In this document: positions 42,011-50,869 of the stretch, piece after piece
Layout of the letters: each line of letters starts with the position of its first letter
Numbering within the stretch: position 1 is the first letter of the stretch
Origin: JAOEGB01 sp041262585
GTDB lineage: Bacteria > Actinomycetota > Actinomycetes > Streptosporangiales > Streptosporangiaceae
Length of the DNA stretch: 64,000 nt
NCBI RefSeq assembly: GCF_041262585.1
Contig: NZ_JBGCBZ010000005.1
Span: 248,001-312,000, forward strand
Reading direction: 5' to 3'
The notes under the pieces: generated by a model
The model's database searches: none
The model's input: the letters and a program-made list of their open reading frames with translations, nothing else
What the model was told of the DNA's origin: nothing
Made by a program: the position numbers and the translations under genes

Positions 42011-42997
42011 CCGGACGCTCTCGCGGAGAACGACCTCGCACTCGACGTGGACCAGGCGCGGCTCGCCGCCCTCCTCGCCCGAGAGGGCCAGCTCGACCGC
42101 CTGGGCGCCCATCTCCGTGAGCGGCAGCCGCACCGTCGTGAGGCTCGGGGTGAGGTCGCGCAGGGGCTTTATGTCGTCGAACCCGGCCACCGAGATGTCG
42201 TCCGGCACCCGCACACCCCGGCTCCTGAGGGCGGCGAGCGCGCCGACCGCCATCACGTCGTTGACCGCGAAGACGCAGGTCGCCCCGGTGACCTCCTGGA
42301 CCGCCTCGTAGCCGCCGTCCCGGTCGAAGGGGCCGTGGATCACCTGCGGCTCGGGGAGGCCGAGCCCGGCGAGCGCCTCCGCGAACCCGGCGGAGCGGTC
42401 GGCGGCCGTGATGAGATGAGGCGGCCCGGCCAGCACGGCGAACCTGGTGTGCCCCAGAGCGGCCAGCGCGCGGGCCAGCTCGGCCGCCCCCTCGCGGTTG
42501 GCCGGCGCGATCGTGCCGACGCCGAGCAGGTCCTGACCGACGCAGGCGACGCGGCCGCCGGACTCGCGGTAGCGGTCCAGCTCCGCCCGCAGCCGGGAGG
42601 TCACGTCCGGGTCGGTGACCCGGGAGCCCGAGATCAGCACCGCGCGGACGCGCTGGGCGTTCAGGGTGGAGACGTAGGCGATCTCCCGCTCGGGATCGCG
42701 GTGGGTGGTGCCGACCATCACCATGTGGCCGTGCGCCTCGGCCGCCCGCATCGCGCCGTCGGCGAGCGCGGCGAAGTAGGGGTCGACGAGGTCGTGGACG
42801 ACCAGCCCGATGACGTTGCTCGCGCCGCGGGCCAGCGTCTGGGCCGCCACGTTGGTCCGGTAGCCGAGCACGGCGGCCGACTTCTCGACCCGCTCGCGCA
42901 TCGCCCGCCCCACGTTGCGGGAGCTGCCGTTGAGCACGCGCGACGCCGTCGCGAGCGACACCCCCGCGTGCCGCGCGACGTCTTCCAGAGTGACCAC
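41999..42997 (-). CDS. LacI-family transcriptional repressor
   Basis: A 332-residue LacI/GalR regulator. The N-terminal helix-turn-helix is VTLEDVARHAGVSLATASRVLNG with the hinge AAQTLARGASNVIGLV. The periplasmic-binding-like effector domain follows (SVAGFDDIKPLRDLTPSLTTVRLP near the end). GTG 42997 is chosen because GGAGGT lies 3-4 bases before it and the HTH starts at once. A copy of the operator found before the oxidoreductase operon sits just upstream, so it probably represses itself and that operon until a sugar-derived effector binds. It is convergent with that operon. Confidence 0.93.
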   Translation of the reverse strand: MVTLEDVARHAGVSLATASRVLNGSSRNVGRAMRERVEKSAAVLGYRTNVAAQTLARGASNVIGLVVHDLVDPYFAALADGAMRAAEAHGHMVMVGTTHRDPEREIAYVSTLNAQRVRAVLISGSRVTDPDVTSRLRAELDRYRESGGRVACVGQDLLGVGTIAPANREGAAELARALAALGHTRFAVLAGPPHLITAADRSAGFAEALAGLGLPEPQVIHGPFDRDGGYEAVQEVTGATCVFAVNDVMAVGALAALRSRGVRVPDDISVAGFDDIKPLRDLTPSLTTVRLPLTEMGAQAVELALSGEEGGEPRLVHVECEVVLRESVRPLV

Positions 42998-43009
42998 GCA
43001 ACCTCCAGT

Positions 43010-43023
43010 GGAAAGCGGTTTCC
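43010..43023. promoter_or_regulatory. LacI-type operator (autoregulatory copy)
   Basis: GGAAAGCGGTTTCC, 13 of 14 matches to the palindrome at 38429-38442, lies 12 bp upstream of the GTG of the lacI-type gene. The shared sequence links the regulator to the 38.4-kb operon. Confidence 0.78.
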
Positions 43024-43090
43024 AGTATGCCAAAGCACCGCTGTCACGAGGCCATGCTTCCATGGCCGCACCCCTGACCCCGACAACGGT

Positions 43091-43130
43091 TACCGGCCAG
43101 TAGCATGTGGAGTGAAGCTACCGACAAGTA
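43091..43130. promoter_or_regulatory. Paired TACCGnCnAGTA operator-like sites before fadA
   Basis: TACCGGCCAGTA (43091-43102) and TACCGACAAGTA (43119-43130) have 28-bp spacing, with outer dyad symmetry (TAC...GTA). They lie 13-52 bp before the thiolase start. Such motifs suit a TetR-type fatty-acid-degradation repressor. The regulator is not in this window, so this is a pattern-based inference. Confidence 0.5.
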
Positions 43131-43142
43131 GGAGCCAACCCC

Positions 43143-44339
43143 GTGCCTGCGTCCCGTGAAGTCGTCTTCGTCGACGGCGTTCGGACGCCTTTCGGCAAGT
43201 CGGGCCCCAAGGGCCTGTACGCCGAGACGCGTGCCGACGACCTGGTTGTCCGCGTCATCCGCGAGCTGATGCGGCGCAACCCCAACCTCCCGCCCGAGCG
43301 GGTGGACGAGGTCGCCATCGCGGCCACCACCCAGATCGGCGACCAGGGTCTCACCATCGGCCGGTCGGCCGCGGTGCTGGCCGGGCTGCCGAAGTCGGTC
43401 CCCGGCTACGCCATCGACCGCATGTGCGCCGGGGCGATGACCGCCGTCACGACGGTGGCGGGCGGCATCTCCTTCGGAGCATACGACGTGGCCATCGCCG
43501 GCGGCGTCGAGCACATGGGCCGCCACCCGATGGGCGAGGGCGTCGACCCCAACCCGCGGTTCCTGTCCGAGCAGCTCGTGGACGGCTCGGCCCTGATCAT
43601 GGGCATGACCGCGGAGAACCTGCACGACCGCTACCCGTCCATCACCAAGGACCGCGCCGACGCCTACGCCGTGGCCTCGCAGGAGAAGGTGGCCAAGGCG
43701 TACGCCGACGGCAGGATCCAGCATGACCTGGTGCCGATGGCGACCCGCAAGGCGGCCGAGGGCTGGGGGCTGGCCACGGCCGACGAGGCTCCCCGGCCCG
43801 GCACCAGCCTGGAGGGCCTGCGGAGCCTGAAGACCCCCTTCCGCGCGCACGGCAGGGTCACGGCGGGCAACGCGTCCGGCATCAACGACGGCGCGACGGG
43901 CTGCATCGTGGCCGCCGAGGAGGTCGCCGAGGAGCTCGGGCTGACCCCGCGCATGCGGCTGGTCTCCTACGCCTTCGCCGGCGTGGACCCCGAGGTCATG
44001 GGCGTCGGCCCGATCCCGTCGACCGAGCGGGCGCTGCGCCTCGCCGGGCTGTCCATCGGTGACATCGGCCTCTTCGAGATCAACGAGGCCTTCGCCGTAC
44101 AGGTGCTGGCCTTCCTGGAGCACTTCGGCATCGCCGACGACGACCCCCGCGTGAACCCGTACGGCGGCGCGATCGCGTTCGGCCATCCGCTGGCGTCGTC
44201 GGGCGTCCGGCTGATGACCCAGCTCGCCCGCGAGTTCGCCGAGCGGCCCGACGTCCGGTACGGCATCACCACGATGTGCGTCGGCATGGGCATGGGCGGC
44301 ACGGTCATCTGGGAGAACATCGGAGGGAATCCGGCATGA
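43143..44339 (+). CDS. fadA: Acetyl-CoA C-acyltransferase (3-ketoacyl-CoA thiolase)
   Basis: A 398-residue thiolase catalysing the last step of fatty-acid beta-oxidation. Active-site residues are C95 (DRMCAGAM), H348 (FGHPLASSG) and C379 (TMCVGMGMGG), with NEAF before H348. Its GTG start follows GTAGGAGCC. The stop overlaps the start of the fadB gene (ATGA at 44336-44339), so the two form a translationally coupled beta-oxidation pair. Two operator-like repeats lie in its promoter region. The length and motifs are normal. Confidence 0.95.
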   Translation: MPASREVVFVDGVRTPFGKSGPKGLYAETRADDLVVRVIRELMRRNPNLPPERVDEVAIAATTQIGDQGLTIGRSAAVLAGLPKSVPGYAIDRMCAGAMTAVTTVAGGISFGAYDVAIAGGVEHMGRHPMGEGVDPNPRFLSEQLVDGSALIMGMTAENLHDRYPSITKDRADAYAVASQEKVAKAYADGRIQHDLVPMATRKAAEGWGLATADEAPRPGTSLEGLRSLKTPFRAHGRVTAGNASGINDGATGCIVAAEEVAEELGLTPRMRLVSYAFAGVDPEVMGVGPIPSTERALRLAGLSIGDIGLFEINEAFAVQVLAFLEHFGIADDDPRVNPYGGAIAFGHPLASSGVRLMTQLAREFAERPDVRYGITTMCVGMGMGGTVIWENIGGNPA

Positions 44340-46441
44340 GCAACGTCGAGAACTGGAAGTCCCTCCTCAGCGAGAAGACCGCCGGCGAGGTCGTCACGAA
44401 GGCGCTCGTCCGCGACGTCGAGCTGCCGTACGGCGCGGGCACCATGGCGCTGATCACCCTGGACAACGGGTTCGACCACACCAAGCCCAACACGTTCGGC
44501 CCGCACGGCCTGCTCGCGCTGAACGAGGCCCTCGACGGCATCGCCGCCCGGAGCGACGTCGCGGCCGTCGGAGTCGTCGGCAAGCCGTTCATCTTCGCGG
44601 TCGGCGCCGACCTCAAGGGCGCCGCGACCGTGAGCTCGCATGAGGAGGCCAAGGCCATCGGGGCGCTGGGACACCACGTCTTCCGCCGCCTGGGCGAGCT
44701 CGCCGTCCCGTCGTTCGCCTTCGTCAACGGCGCGGCGATGGGCGGCGGCCTGGAGATCGCGCTGCACTGCACGTATCGCACCGTGTCCTCCGGCGTCCCG
44801 GCCATCGCGCTCCCGGAGTGCTTCCTCGGCCTCGTCCCCGGCTGGGGCGGCACGCAGCTCCTCCCCCGCCTGATCGGCCCCGAGAAGGCCATCAAGCTGA
44901 TCATCGAGAACCCGCTGTCCCAGAACCGGATGATCAAGGGGCGCGACGCGTTCGCGCTCGGGATCGCCGACGCGATGTTCCAGCCGGCCGACTTCCTGGA
45001 GGAGTCGCTCCGCTGGGCCGCCGAGATCCTTCGCGGCGACGTGGCCGTGGAGCGGCGGCCGCACACCGAGGACGACTGGACCCCGGTGATCGAGCAGGCG
45101 CGGACGCTGGTCGACCTGAAGCTCCGCGGCGCCTCCCCCGCGCCCTACCGTGCGCTCGACCTGGTGGCGCTGGCCCGCACCGCGTCGCGGGACGAGGGTT
45201 TCGCGGCCGAGGACGAGGCGCTCGCCGACCTGCTGATGAGCGACGAACTGCGCGCCGGGCTGTACGCGTTCGACCTCGTGCAGCGCCGGGCCAAGCGGCC
45301 CGCGGGCGCGCCGGACAAGTCGCTGGCCCGCAAGGTCACCAAGGTCGGCGTCGTGGGCGCCGGGCTGATGGCCTCGCAGCTCGCGCTGCTGTTCGCGCGC
45401 CGGCTGGAGGTGCCGGTCGTGCTGACCGACCTCGACCAGGCCCGCCTGGACAAGGGCGTCGGCTACGTGCACGCCGAGGTGGACAAGCTGCTGGGCAAGG
45501 GACGGATCTCCGGCGACCAGGCCAACCGGCTCAAGGCCCTGGTGACCGGCTCGCTGACGAAGGACGCGTTCGCGGACGCCGATTTCGTCATCGAGGCCGT
45601 CTTCGAGGACCTGAAGGTCAAGCAGCGGGTCTTCGCCGAGGTCGAGGAGGTCGTCTCCGAGACGTGCGTGCTGGCCACCAACACCTCCTCGCTGTCGATC
45701 ACCGAGATGGCGTCCGAGCTGCGGCATCCGGAGCGGGTGGTGGGCTTCCACTTCTTCAACCCGGTCGCCGTGCTGCCGCTGTTGGAGATCGTCCGGGGCG
45801 CGGCGACCGACGACGCGACGCTCGCCACGGCCTTCGCCGTCGGCAAGTCGCTGAAGAAGTCGTCCGTCCTGGTGAAGGACGCCCCCGCGTTCGTCGTCAA
45901 CCGGCTGCTGACCCGCTTCATGGGCGAGGTCACCGCGGCCGCCGACGAGGGCACCCCGCTGGAGGTGGCCGACCACGCGCTGGACGGCCTCGGCCTGCCG
46001 ATGACGCCGTTCACGCTGCTCCAGCTCGTCGGCCCCGCCGTCGCGCTGCACGTGGCGGAGACCATGCACGCGGCCTTCCCCGACCGCTACGGCGTCTCGG
46101 AGAACCTGGCCAGGCTCGTCGCGGCGGGCAAGCCCGGCGTCTACGGCGCGGACTTCCAGATCGATCCCGAGGTGCGGGCGCTGTTCGAGGGCGGCTCCCA
46201 CCCCTCGTCCGCCGAGGACGTGCGGCTCCGCGCGCTCCGGGCGCTGGCCCAGGAGATCCGGCTCATGCTCGACGAGGGCGTGGTGGCCGCTCCCGAGGAT
46301 ATCGACCTGTGCATGATCCTCGGGGCGGGCTGGCCGTTCCACACCGGCGGCGTCACGCCGTACCTCGACCGGACCGGCATCTCCGAGGAGGTCACCGGCG
46401 GCCGGTTCCTGCCGCCGGGGGTCGCCTCGGTTCCCGCATAG
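44336..46441 (+). CDS. fadB: Multifunctional 3-hydroxyacyl-CoA dehydrogenase/enoyl-CoA hydratase
   Basis: A 701-residue fusion. The N-terminal crotonase domain (residues about 20-210) has FIFAVGADLKGAA and VNGAAMGGGLEIALHC with the oxyanion-hole residues, and ALPECFLGLVPGWGGTQLLPRL. The NAD-binding domain starts near residue 335 (KVGVVGAGLMASQLALLFA). The C-terminal 3-hydroxyacyl-CoA dehydrogenase domain includes VVGFHFFNPVAVLPLLEIV and VKDAPAFVVNRLLTRF. It hydrates enoyl-CoA and oxidises the resulting alcohol, feeding FadA. ATG 44336 overlaps the fadA stop. Confidence 0.95.
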   Translation: MSNVENWKSLLSEKTAGEVVTKALVRDVELPYGAGTMALITLDNGFDHTKPNTFGPHGLLALNEALDGIAARSDVAAVGVVGKPFIFAVGADLKGAATVSSHEEAKAIGALGHHVFRRLGELAVPSFAFVNGAAMGGGLEIALHCTYRTVSSGVPAIALPECFLGLVPGWGGTQLLPRLIGPEKAIKLIIENPLSQNRMIKGRDAFALGIADAMFQPADFLEESLRWAAEILRGDVAVERRPHTEDDWTPVIEQARTLVDLKLRGASPAPYRALDLVALARTASRDEGFAAEDEALADLLMSDELRAGLYAFDLVQRRAKRPAGAPDKSLARKVTKVGVVGAGLMASQLALLFARRLEVPVVLTDLDQARLDKGVGYVHAEVDKLLGKGRISGDQANRLKALVTGSLTKDAFADADFVIEAVFEDLKVKQRVFAEVEEVVSETCVLATNTSSLSITEMASELRHPERVVGFHFFNPVAVLPLLEIVRGAATDDATLATAFAVGKSLKKSSVLVKDAPAFVVNRLLTRFMGEVTAAADEGTPLEVADHALDGLGLPMTPFTLLQLVGPAVALHVAETMHAAFPDRYGVSENLARLVAAGKPGVYGADFQIDPEVRALFEGGSHPSSAEDVRLRALRALAQEIRLMLDEGVVAAPEDIDLCMILGAGWPFHTGGVTPYLDRTGISEEVTGGRFLPPGVASVPA

Positions 46442-46452
46442 CGGGTTAGACG

Positions 46453-46516
46453 CGCCGCCGCCCTCTCGATAGCCTCACGTGAACATCTCGAAAGGGATAT
46501 CGGGAGGGCGGCGGCG
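46453..46516 (+). promoter_or_regulatory. Inverted repeat that can sequester the lysE ribosome site
   Basis: CGCCGCCGCCCTC (46453-46465) is exactly complementary to GAGGGCGGCGGCG (46504-46516). The right arm contains the GGGAGGG ribosome site and the first base of the GTG start of the LysE-type gene. If both arms are transcribed, translation would be masked unless the stem is opened. It also lies just after fadB and might instead act as a terminator. Confidence 0.5.
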
Positions 46517-47136
46517 TGCGCGAGTTGCTGCTCGGGCTCAGCCTCGGGCTGGGCGCCGGGGTGACGCCGGGGGCCCTGCTGAGCCTGGTGATCACCGCCA
46601 GCCTGCGCGGGGGCTTCCGGGCCGGGCTGCGCCTGGCCTGCGTGCCGCTGCTGTCGGACCTCCCGGTCGTGCTGCTGTCGATCACGGCCGTCGGCGCGCT
46701 GCCCGGCCTGATGGTGCGGGTCCTGTCGGTCGTGGGCGGCCTCTACGTCGTCTACCTCGGCGTCTCCACGATCCGCGAGGCCCGTACGGCGAAGCCGCCC
46801 GAGCCCGGGGCCGTCGAGCCGTCCGCGCGGAGGGCGGTGCTGCACGGGGTCGTGGTCAACCTCCTCAACCCGCATCCCTGGCTGTTCTGGATCGCGGTCG
46901 GCGCGCCCGTCTTCACCGCCGCGTGGGGCAGGGTCCCCGCGTCGGCGCTCGCCTTCGTCTTCGGCTTCTACCTCGTCCTGTGCGGATCCAAGGTGGTGCT
47001 GGCCTGGGCGATCGGGGCGGGACGGCACCGCCTCACGCCGGGGGGCTACCGGATCCTGCTGGGCGCCGCCGGAGTCCTGCTGACCGCGGCCGGGGCCGTG
47101 CTCATGTTTCAAGGAGTGATGGCCGCTCCCCGCTGA
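46516..47136 (+). CDS. LysE/RhtB-family exporter
   Basis: A 206-residue membrane protein with about six hydrophobic segments. The family N-terminus is GLSLGLGAGVTPGALLSLVITASLRGGFRAGLR and the middle has VVVNLLNPHPWLFWIAVGAP, the conserved NPxxxLF(W) segment. LysE-type proteins export amino acids or related metabolites; the substrate is unknown. The GTG start lies in a strong inverted repeat. The 3' end overlaps the convergent APC permease gene by 35 bp, so the transcripts are antisense there. Confidence 0.85.
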   Translation: MRELLLGLSLGLGAGVTPGALLSLVITASLRGGFRAGLRLACVPLLSDLPVVLLSITAVGALPGLMVRVLSVVGGLYVVYLGVSTIREARTAKPPEPGAVEPSARRAVLHGVVVNLLNPHPWLFWIAVGAPVFTAAWGRVPASALAFVFGFYLVLCGSKVVLAWAIGAGRHRLTPGGYRILLGAAGVLLTAAGAVLMFQGVMAAPR

Positions 47137-48583
47137 CCGAGACCCGGCTGCGGCGGTGGCCGTACGCGAAGTAGACGCCGGTGCCGACGATCATCCAGAT
47201 GAGGAACCGGAGCCACGTCTCCACCGGCAGGTTGAGCATCAAATAGACACAGGCGAGCACCGACAGGATCGGCAGCACCGGAACCCACGGCGTGCGGAAC
47301 GACCGCGGCAGATCGGGACGGGTCCTCCGCAGCAGGACGACCGCGATCGAGACGATGACGAACGCGAAGAGCGTGCCGATGTTGACGAGCTCCGCGATCG
47401 CGCTGAGCGGGATGAGAGCCGCCAGCAGCGCGGTGACGACTCCGATGATGATCGTGATGACGTACGGCGTGCGGAACCGGGGGTGGACGCGGGCCAGCCG
47501 GCGCGGCAGCAGGTTGTCCCGGCACATCGCGAACAGCACCCGGCTCTGGCCGAGCATGAGGATCATGACGACCGTGGTCAGACCCGCGATTCCGCCGAAG
47601 CTGATCAGCGTCGCCAGCCACGGCTGCCCCACGGCGCGGAAGGCGTCGGCGAGCGGGGCCGAGACGCTGAGCTGACTGTAGTGCTGCATACCCACGACGA
47701 CGAGCGAGACCGCGACGTAGAGGATCGTGCAGATGACGAGTGAGGCGATGATGCCGATCGGGAGGTCGCGCTGCGGGCGGCGGGTCTCCTCGGCCGCCGT
47801 CGCCACCACGTCGAACCCGATGTAGGCGAAGAAGACGAGCGCGGCGCCGGTGAAGATCCCGAAGACGCCGTAGACGACGGGCTTCACCCCGAACAGCACC
47901 TGGATGAGCGGCGCGCCGAGCCCGCTCTTGCCCACGATCTCGTGGGACGGCGGGATGAACGGCTGGTAGTTGGCGCCCTTCACGAAGAACAGCCCGGCGA
48001 CGATGACGAGCAGCACGACCGCGACCTTGATCGCCACCATCGTCGCGTTGAACCGGGCCGACAGCTTGATCCCGGCCACCAGGACGGCCGTCAGCAGCAG
48101 CACGATCAGCGCGGCCGGCACGTTGAAGACCGCCTTGTCACCGGCGATCGACTCCGGCAGGTAGACGCCGAAGTTCTTCAGCAGTGAGGCGAAGTAGCCC
48201 GACCACCCCGACGCCACCACGGCCGCTCCGAGCGCGAGCTCCAGCATGAGGTCCCACCCTATGATCCACGCGGGGAACTCGCCGATCGTGGCGTACGCGA
48301 ACGTGTAGGCCGATCCCGCCACTGGGACGGCGGCGGCGAACTCGGCATAGCAGAGGGCCGCCAGGCCGCAGGCGACGGCGGCGACCACGAAGGAGAGCGC
48401 CACGGCCGGCCCCGCCGTGTCGCGCGCCGCCACGCCGGTCAGCACGAAGATGCCCGTGCCGACGATGACGCCGATGCCGAAGACGGTCAGGTCGAGGGCG
48501 GTCAGGCTTCGTTTGAGGCGATGCTCGCCGCCCTCGGCGTCTGCTATTGACTGCTCAACGGACTTTGTCCGGAAAACGCTCAT
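47102..48583 (-). CDS. APC-family cationic amino acid permease
   Basis: A 493-residue amino acid/polyamine permease with about twelve transmembrane segments, like the cationic amino acid transporter (CAT/YfnA) group. The family start is ALDLTVFGIGVIVGTGIFVLTG, and YAEFAAAVPVAGSAYTFAYATIGEFPAWIIGWDLMLE and FFAYIGFDVVATAAEETRRPQRDLPIGI (quoted regions) are typical. ATG 48583 follows GAGGAG. The C-terminal end overlaps the lysE-type gene. Its substrate is inferred only from family. Confidence 0.92.
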   Translation of the reverse strand: MSVFRTKSVEQSIADAEGGEHRLKRSLTALDLTVFGIGVIVGTGIFVLTGVAARDTAGPAVALSFVVAAVACGLAALCYAEFAAAVPVAGSAYTFAYATIGEFPAWIIGWDLMLELALGAAVVASGWSGYFASLLKNFGVYLPESIAGDKAVFNVPAALIVLLLTAVLVAGIKLSARFNATMVAIKVAVVLLVIVAGLFFVKGANYQPFIPPSHEIVGKSGLGAPLIQVLFGVKPVVYGVFGIFTGAALVFFAYIGFDVVATAAEETRRPQRDLPIGIIASLVICTILYVAVSLVVVGMQHYSQLSVSAPLADAFRAVGQPWLATLISFGGIAGLTTVVMILMLGQSRVLFAMCRDNLLPRRLARVHPRFRTPYVITIIIGVVTALLAALIPLSAIAELVNIGTLFAFVIVSIAVVLLRRTRPDLPRSFRTPWVPVLPILSVLACVYLMLNLPVETWLRFLIWMIVGTGVYFAYGHRRSRVSVSGERPSLLET

Positions 48584-48684
48584 CCGCAGGCTCCTCATCA
48601 CGCCGATGACCTGCAGACTTCCCGGAAAAGCGATCCTTACTCGCGGTTGACAGAGTAGTTGCCCGGACAGTTACCGAGCAGGCG

Positions 48685-50619
48685 CTAGACCTGGCGGGCG
48701 GGGTGGCCCTCCAGCACGGGCGACCGCTTGGCGACCGCCTCGGTGATCTCCCGGGCGAGGTCCTGCCCGGTGAGGCCGATGTCCGCGAGGATCTTCGCCC
48801 GCTTGGCGGGGTCGAGGAACCGCTGCGGGATGCCGTAGGTCCGCACCGGCACGTCCACGTCGGCGTCGCGCAGCAGGCGCGCCACGGCGTCGCCGACACC
48901 GCCGACCCTGCCGTTGTCCTCCACCACCACGACGAGCTTGTGGGCGGAGGCGGCCAGCACCAGGGCCTCGTCCAGCGGCTTGACCCAGCGCGGGTCCACC
49001 ACGGTGGCGGAGATGCCCTGGGCGTCGAGCAGGGTCGCCGCCTCCATGCAGATCTCCGCCATCGGGCCCACCGCGACCAGCAGCACGTCCGGGTCGCCCG
49101 CGCGCAGCACGTCCGGGTCGCCCGCGCGCAGCACGTCCATCTCGCCGAGCTTCCCGACGGCCTCGATCTCCTTGGGCACCGCGCCCTTGGGGAAGCGGAC
49201 CACCGACGGGCCGCCCTCGACGCCGAGCGACTCGGCCAGCAGTTCGCGGAGCCGTACGGCGTCGCGCGGGACGGCGATGGACAGGCCGGGGACCACCTGG
49301 AGGATCGACAGGTCCCACATGCCGTTGTGGCTGGCCCCGTCGTCGCCCGTGACGCCGGCCCGGTCGAGCACCACCGTGACGGGCAGCCGGTGCAGGGCGA
49401 CGTCCATCAGGAGCTGGTCGAAAGCGCGGTTGAGAAAGGTCGCGTAGACGGCCACGACCGGGTGCAGGCCGCCGAGCGCCAGCCCGGCCGCGCTCGTCAG
49501 CGCGTGCTGCTCGGCGATGCCCACGTCGTAGATCCGGTCCGGGTAGGCGTCCGCGAACGCGGCCAGCCCCGTCGGGTGGAGCATCGCCGCGGTGATCGCG
49601 ACCACGTCCTGCCGCTCCGCGCCGATCTTGACCATCTCCTCGCTGAACACGTTGGTCCAGCTGTGCGGCCTGGGGCGCTCCTCGCCGGTCTCGACGTCGA
49701 ACGGCTGGGGGCTGTGGAAGCAGTCCTCGTCGTGGTTCTCCGCGTGCGAGTAGCCGTTGCCCTTGCGGGTGAGCACGTGCACGATGACCGGCCCGCGGAA
49801 CGCCCTGGCGCGGCGCAGCGCCGCCTCCACGGCCTCCTCGTCGTGGCCGTCGATCGGACCGACGTACTTCAGCCCCAGGTCCTCGAACATGACCTGCGGC
49901 GAGAAGATGTCCTTGAGCCCCTTCTTGACGCCGTGCAGGGTCTCGTAGAGGGGCCCGCCGACGACCGGCACCCTGCCGAGGTTGTTCTTGACGAGCTCCA
50001 GCGCGTGCTCGTAGCCCTGGGTCATCCGCAGCGACGACAGGTGCGACGCGAGACCGCCGATCGTCGGGGAGTAGGAGCGGCCGTTGTCGTTCACCACGAC
50101 GATCAGCGGCAGGTCCTTGTGCCCCGCGATGTTGTTCAGCGCCTCCCAGGCCATGCCGCCCGTCAGCGCGCCGTCGCCGATCACGGCCACGACCGTGCGG
50201 TCGGACTCCTGGCGGAGCCGGAAGGCCTTGGCCAGGCCGTCCGCGTAGGACAGCGCGGTCGAGGCGTGCGAGTTCTCGATGACGTCGTGCTCGGACTCCG
50301 CCTGGCTGGGGTAGCCGGACAGCCCGCCCTCCTGCCGGAGCGTGCCGAAGTCGCCCGCGCGGCCGGTCAGCATCTTGTGCACGTACGCCTGGTGGCCGGT
50401 GTCGAAGAGGATGCGGTCCCGTGGGGAGTCGAAGACGCGGTGCAGGGCGATGGTCAGCTCGACGACGCCGAGGTTGGGGCCGAGGTGGCCGCCGGCCCTG
50501 GCGACGGAGGTGATCAGCAGGTCGCGGATCTCGGCGGCGAGGCGCGGCAGTTGCCCGGCCGCCAGGTTCTTCACATCGAGCGGGTCCCTTATCGTCTCCA
50601 GAATCCCCACCGAGGTCAT
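48685..50619 (-). CDS. dxs: 1-deoxy-D-xylulose-5-phosphate synthase
   Basis: A 644-residue TPP-dependent enzyme joining pyruvate and glyceraldehyde 3-phosphate, first step of the MEP isoprenoid pathway. Visible are RAGGHLGPNLGVVELTIALH, the TPP motif GDGALTGGMAWEALNNIAGH, and the transketolase-type YDVGIAEQHALTSAAGLALGG and DRAGVTGDDGASHNG. An unusual 8-residue tandem duplication, DVLRAGDPDVLRAGDPDVLL, lies in the linker before the C-terminal domain. ATG 50619 follows GGAAGGG and gives the normal length. It appears monocistronic. Confidence 0.96.
   Translation of the reverse strand: MTSVGILETIRDPLDVKNLAAGQLPRLAAEIRDLLITSVARAGGHLGPNLGVVELTIALHRVFDSPRDRILFDTGHQAYVHKMLTGRAGDFGTLRQEGGLSGYPSQAESEHDVIENSHASTALSYADGLAKAFRLRQESDRTVVAVIGDGALTGGMAWEALNNIAGHKDLPLIVVVNDNGRSYSPTIGGLASHLSSLRMTQGYEHALELVKNNLGRVPVVGGPLYETLHGVKKGLKDIFSPQVMFEDLGLKYVGPIDGHDEEAVEAALRRARAFRGPVIVHVLTRKGNGYSHAENHDEDCFHSPQPFDVETGEERPRPHSWTNVFSEEMVKIGAERQDVVAITAAMLHPTGLAAFADAYPDRIYDVGIAEQHALTSAAGLALGGLHPVVAVYATFLNRAFDQLLMDVALHRLPVTVVLDRAGVTGDDGASHNGMWDLSILQVVPGLSIAVPRDAVRLRELLAESLGVEGGPSVVRFPKGAVPKEIEAVGKLGEMDVLRAGDPDVLRAGDPDVLLVAVGPMAEICMEAATLLDAQGISATVVDPRWVKPLDEALVLAASAHKLVVVVEDNGRVGGVGDAVARLLRDADVDVPVRTYGIPQRFLDPAKRAKILADIGLTGQDLAREITEAVAKRSPVLEGHPARQV
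49085..49138. repeat. In-frame 24-bp tandem duplication within dxs
   Basis: The 24-bp segment that includes CGCGCGCAGCACGTCCGGGT is present twice in tandem, with a third partial copy ending at the first difference. It adds eight residues (LRAGDPDV) to the linker between the transketolase and C-terminal domains, keeping the frame. Confidence 0.85.
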
Positions 50620-50869
50620 CCCTTCCCGCTCGCCGTTGAACAGATCGAGTCTAGTTCGCGGCGAGGCGCGTCCTTCCATGGGCTGCACTGAACCTTGACG
50701 TACCCCCCTTGGATTCCCTTTGATTCCGCTTTACCCACAGCTCACTTCTCCCCTACGCTCGTGATCTCGTGCCGAGACCGATGTCATGCCATATCGCGCT
50801 GTGTCCGGATATTTCGTCACGTTTGCCACGCTTCCTGCCTGACTCTCTTTGCGTTGGGGACGCTTACTC

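Noticed and set aside
43967..46342. 791-codon minus-strand frame opposite fadAB
   Set aside because: fadA and fadB are certain on the plus strand; this frame is Arg/Gly/Asp-rich noise.
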